The translations under genes and the position numbers were made by a program. Source: Actinoallomurus sp963799975 (GTDB taxonomy: Bacteria > Actinomycetota > Actinomycetes > Streptosporangiales > Streptosporangiaceae). From it: a DNA stretch of 64,000 nt. The stretch lies in contig CAWCZF010000002.1 in assembly GCA_963799975.1 (NCBI GenBank), positions 372,001 through 436,000 on the forward strand, given 5' to 3'. Positions 61,886 through 64,000 of the stretch are shown piece by piece (the first letter of the stretch is position 1; the number at the start of each line of letters is the position of its first letter). The notes beneath the pieces were generated by a model. It was not told the DNA's origin. It was given only the letters and a program-made list of their open reading frames with translations, and ran no database searches.

Positions 61886-63490
61886 ATGTGCCCGGACGGA
61901 CCTCGCTCACCTGACACGGCCCACGCGACCACCGAGGACGGCGGGAGCGGGCCCGACCGCCGCCGGGTGCTGACGGCCGCCGCCACCGGCGCCGCCGCCC
62001 TCACGCTCGCCCCGGTGTCGTTCGCCTCGGCGCGGGCCGCAACCGGGAAGCCGGACGCGAGCGGCGACGTCACCCGCGTCGTCACCGGCCACCTGGACAC
62101 CGGCGTCACCGACTTCGTGTACCTCCCGGTGGAGGTGCCGAAGGGCGTGCGGAAGATCGCCGTGGAGTACTCCTACGACAAGCCGGCCGTGCCGCCGGGC
62201 ACGCCGGGCAACTCCTGCGACATCGGGGTGTTCGACCAGCGCGGCATCAAGCTCGGCGGCCGCGGCTTTCGCGGCTGGTCCGGCGGAGCGCGCACCGCGT
62301 TCGAGATCAGCAACACCGAGGCGACGCCCGGCTATCTGCCCGGCCCGGTCCACTCCGGCACGTGGAACGTCGTCCTCGGCCCGTACCAGGTGGCGCCGCA
62401 GGGGATGAACTACCAGGTCACCATCACGCTGACGTACGGCGACCCGGGCGCGGCGTTCGTCCCGCACTACCCGCCGCGGCGGGCCAAGGGCCGGGGCCGC
62501 ACCTGGTATCGCGGCGACGGCCACCTGCACACGGTCTACTCCGACGGCAGGCGGCTGCCGTCGGAGGTGGCGGCCGGGGCGCGCGCGGCCGGGCTCGACT
62601 TCATGGTCTCCACCGACCACAACACCTCCTCCTCGCACGCGGTCTGGGGCGATTACGCGGGCGAGGACCTGCTCATCGTCACCGGCGAGGAGATCACCAC
62701 GCGGAACGGCCACTGGCTGGCGCTCGGGCTGCCCGCCGGCGAGTGGGTGGACTGGCGGTACCGCTCGCGCGACGACGTCTTCGACCGCTTCGCCCGCCAG
62801 GTGCACCGGGCCGGCGGCCTGGTCGTGCCCGCGCACCCGTACTGCCCGTACGTCGCCTGCCAGTGGAAGTTCGGCTACGACGACGCGGACGCGATGGAGG
62901 TGTGGAACGGCCCGTGGACCTATGACGACGAGTCGGCCGTCGACACCTGGGACGCGCGGCTCGGCGAGGCCGTACGCACCGGACGTCGCTGGACCCCGGC
63001 GATGGGCAACAGCGACGCGCACAGCGTGCCGCAGGTCATCGGCCTGCCGCACAACGTCGTGTACGCGGACGACCTGACCACCGACGCGATCATGAGCGGC
63101 ATCCGCGCGGGACGCACCTGGATCGCCGAGTCGTCCGCGGTGAGCCTGGCCTTCACCGTCTCGGGGAGCGGCCGGCAGGCCGGCATCGGCGAGACGCTCA
63201 CGACGCCCGCCGACGCGCCCGTGGACGTACGCCTGGAGGCCGGCGGCGTGCCGAACGGCACTGTGCGGTTCGTCACGGACGAGGGCCAGATGCACCAGGA
63301 GTCGCTGCCCGCGTCCGGCACGGGCACGGTCGTGTGGCGCACCACGAGCTCGCTCGCCGCCTACGTACGCGCGGAGGTGCGTCACCCGATGGCCGACGGC
63401 AGCCCTGGCCAGGGGAACACGATGGCGCAGACGCTCGTGTGGGGGCCGATGGCCGCGCTGACCAACCCGGTCTTCCTGCGGCGCGCCTGA
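61886..63490 (+). CDS. Tat-exported PHP-domain metallohydrolase (CehA/McbA type)
   Basis: The 534-residue protein has a twin-arginine signal (PDRRRVLTAAATGAAALTLA, then SFASARA). A beta-rich N-terminal domain follows (about residues 50-195). The PHP domain starts at YRGDGHLHTVYSDG, with further metal ligands in FMVSTDHNTSSSH, VTGEEITTRNGHWL and GNSDAHSV. It should be a secreted phosphodiesterase or phosphatase for phospholipids or nucleotides. The ATG at 61886 gives the Tat leader. A 224-bp gap separates it from the corrected MFS end. It is convergent with the LURP-one-like gene. Confidence 0.87.
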   Translation: MCPDGPRSPDTAHATTEDGGSGPDRRRVLTAAATGAAALTLAPVSFASARAATGKPDASGDVTRVVTGHLDTGVTDFVYLPVEVPKGVRKIAVEYSYDKPAVPPGTPGNSCDIGVFDQRGIKLGGRGFRGWSGGARTAFEISNTEATPGYLPGPVHSGTWNVVLGPYQVAPQGMNYQVTITLTYGDPGAAFVPHYPPRRAKGRGRTWYRGDGHLHTVYSDGRRLPSEVAAGARAAGLDFMVSTDHNTSSSHAVWGDYAGEDLLIVTGEEITTRNGHWLALGLPAGEWVDWRYRSRDDVFDRFARQVHRAGGLVVPAHPYCPYVACQWKFGYDDADAMEVWNGPWTYDDESAVDTWDARLGEAVRTGRRWTPAMGNSDAHSVPQVIGLPHNVVYADDLTTDAIMSGIRAGRTWIAESSAVSLAFTVSGSGRQAGIGETLTTPADAPVDVRLEAGGVPNGTVRFVTDEGQMHQESLPASGTGTVVWRTTSSLAAYVRAEVRHPMADGSPGQGNTMAQTLVWGPMAALTNPVFLRRA

Positions 63491-63508
63491 AAGCGCGCCG
63501 CGCCACGC

Positions 63509-63991
63509 TCAGTCGTCGTCGTCCTTGCGGTCGGCCTCGGCGAGCTCCTCGACCGCGACCGCGACGCTGATGACCAGCGGTACGTCGGGGTGCTCGATCT
63601 CGATGCCGTAGGTGTCGCGGATGCGGAACCACTTGCGCGACGTCTGCGCGACGGCGCCCTGGTCGCTCTCGATCACGTAGTTCTTCTCGATGAGGTCGCC
63701 GGAGGCGGTCCACTCCTGCCCGTCGGACAGCTCGATCATCATCTTGTGCCGGAACGGGCTGATGAGCTTCTTGTGCACCTTTGCCACTGTGTCGCCGTCG
63801 CGCTCGACGACCATCGTGTCGCGGATGCTGATCGTCTTCTTGCGGATGACGGCCAGCACCTCGCCGCCCGGATCCTTGAGCTCGAACGTCTGGCGCAGGC
63901 GCAGGGCCTTGCCGTCCACGAGGAAGGCACGGTCGCCCGACTCGTCCTCGATCCAGAAATCCTCGCCGATGCTGAACATCCGCTCGCGCAT
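63509..63991 (-). CDS. LURP-one-related family protein
   Basis: The protein has at least 160 residues and shows the Tubby-like LURP-one/YxjI pattern. MRERMFSIGEDFWIEDESGD is followed by a run of beta strands (AFLVDGKALRLRQTFELKD, AVIRKKTISIRDTMVV, SPFRHKMMIEL). The end (AVAVEELAEADRKDDDD) is acidic. In-frame sequence (KFQ before the Met) runs to the right edge, so the true start may lie beyond 64000. Function in bacteria is unknown; the fold suggests phospholipid or membrane-surface binding. Confidence 0.78.
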   Translation of the reverse strand: MRERMFSIGEDFWIEDESGDRAFLVDGKALRLRQTFELKDPGGEVLAVIRKKTISIRDTMVVERDGDTVAKVHKKLISPFRHKMMIELSDGQEWTASGDLIEKNYVIESDQGAVAQTSRKWFRIRDTYGIEIEHPDVPLVISVAVAVEELAEADRKDDDD

Positions 63992-64000
63992 CTGGAACTT

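Noticed and set aside
61662..61914. An 84-residue C-terminal extension of the second MFS transporter.
   Set aside because: It is Arg/Pro/Ser-rich and unlike the family; a one-base correction gives a typical C terminus and stop at 61661.

Overview
The window is high-G+C DNA from an actinomycete. Support comes from frequent GTG starts, GTGA/ATGA gene junctions, rare TTA codons, Asp23/ECF-sigma modules, a snapalysin-type protease and a serine/threonine kinase fused to a solute-binding domain. A Streptosporangiales-type host (Actinomadura or Actinoallomurus-like) is a guess; nothing here fixes the genus. I see no tRNA, rRNA, CRISPR array, transposase or phage gene.

Region 1 (1-12.6 kb) is a biosynthetic locus cut by the left edge. 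It holds two aromatic-polyketide-type FAD monooxygenases, two SDR/NmrA reductases, a cupin, an alpha/beta hydrolase, a DUF3050-like protein, and four enzymes: a glutamine synthetase-like ligase, an amidase, an adenylosuccinate lyase-like enzyme and a GNAT. That foursome matches the 'hydrazine cassette' shared by the fosfazinomycin and kinamycin pathways, where acetylhydrazine is made and carried on glutamate. Three copies of one 29-bp inverted repeat (GTTCAAC-N15-GTTGAAC) at 42, 1153 and 10811 look like operators of one regulator that lies outside the window. The nitrite-forming genes and the scaffold-forming PKS are not in view.

Region 2 (12.7-29 kb) holds ordinary genes: a secreted beta-propeller protein, an FAD monooxygenase, an Asp23/AmaP envelope-stress operon facing an ECF sigma factor with a zinc-finger partner, an AdoMet-decarboxylase-like protein coupled to a GNAT-like protein, a class II amidotransferase, a glutamate decarboxylase, a Baeyer-Villiger-type monooxygenase, a DipZ-like thiol protein, a second sigma factor, and a lectin.

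Region 3 (29-39.5 kb) has a membrane cytochrome coupled to a NuoF/ferredoxin fusion, then a decayed or poorly resolved block (truncated glycosidase, kinase/solute-binding fusion), a snapalysin, beta-glucuronidase, a PPOX protein and a sulfotransferase.

Region 4 (40-57.3 kb) is a tightly coupled operon around a split PUFA-synthase-like iterative PKS. The first protein is NPD-NPD-KS-AT-ACP-KR and the second is KS-AT-DH-PPTase. A free ACP, two hydrolases, a glycosyltransferase, a membrane-anchored methyltransferase and a galactokinase-like pseudoenzyme follow. Together they suggest a glycosylated, methylated polyketide lipid. Region 5 (57-64 kb) holds two MFS transporters, a hydrolase, an ArsR-type regulator with repeated upstream sites, a Tat-exported PHP phosphoesterase and a LURP-one-like protein.

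Single-base frame breaks recur in unrelated genes (7839-10754, 17.9 kb, 30.0 and 30.7 kb, 34-35 kb, 61.6 kb). This points to indel errors in the assembly as much as to real pseudogenes, so affected genes are annotated through the breaks.
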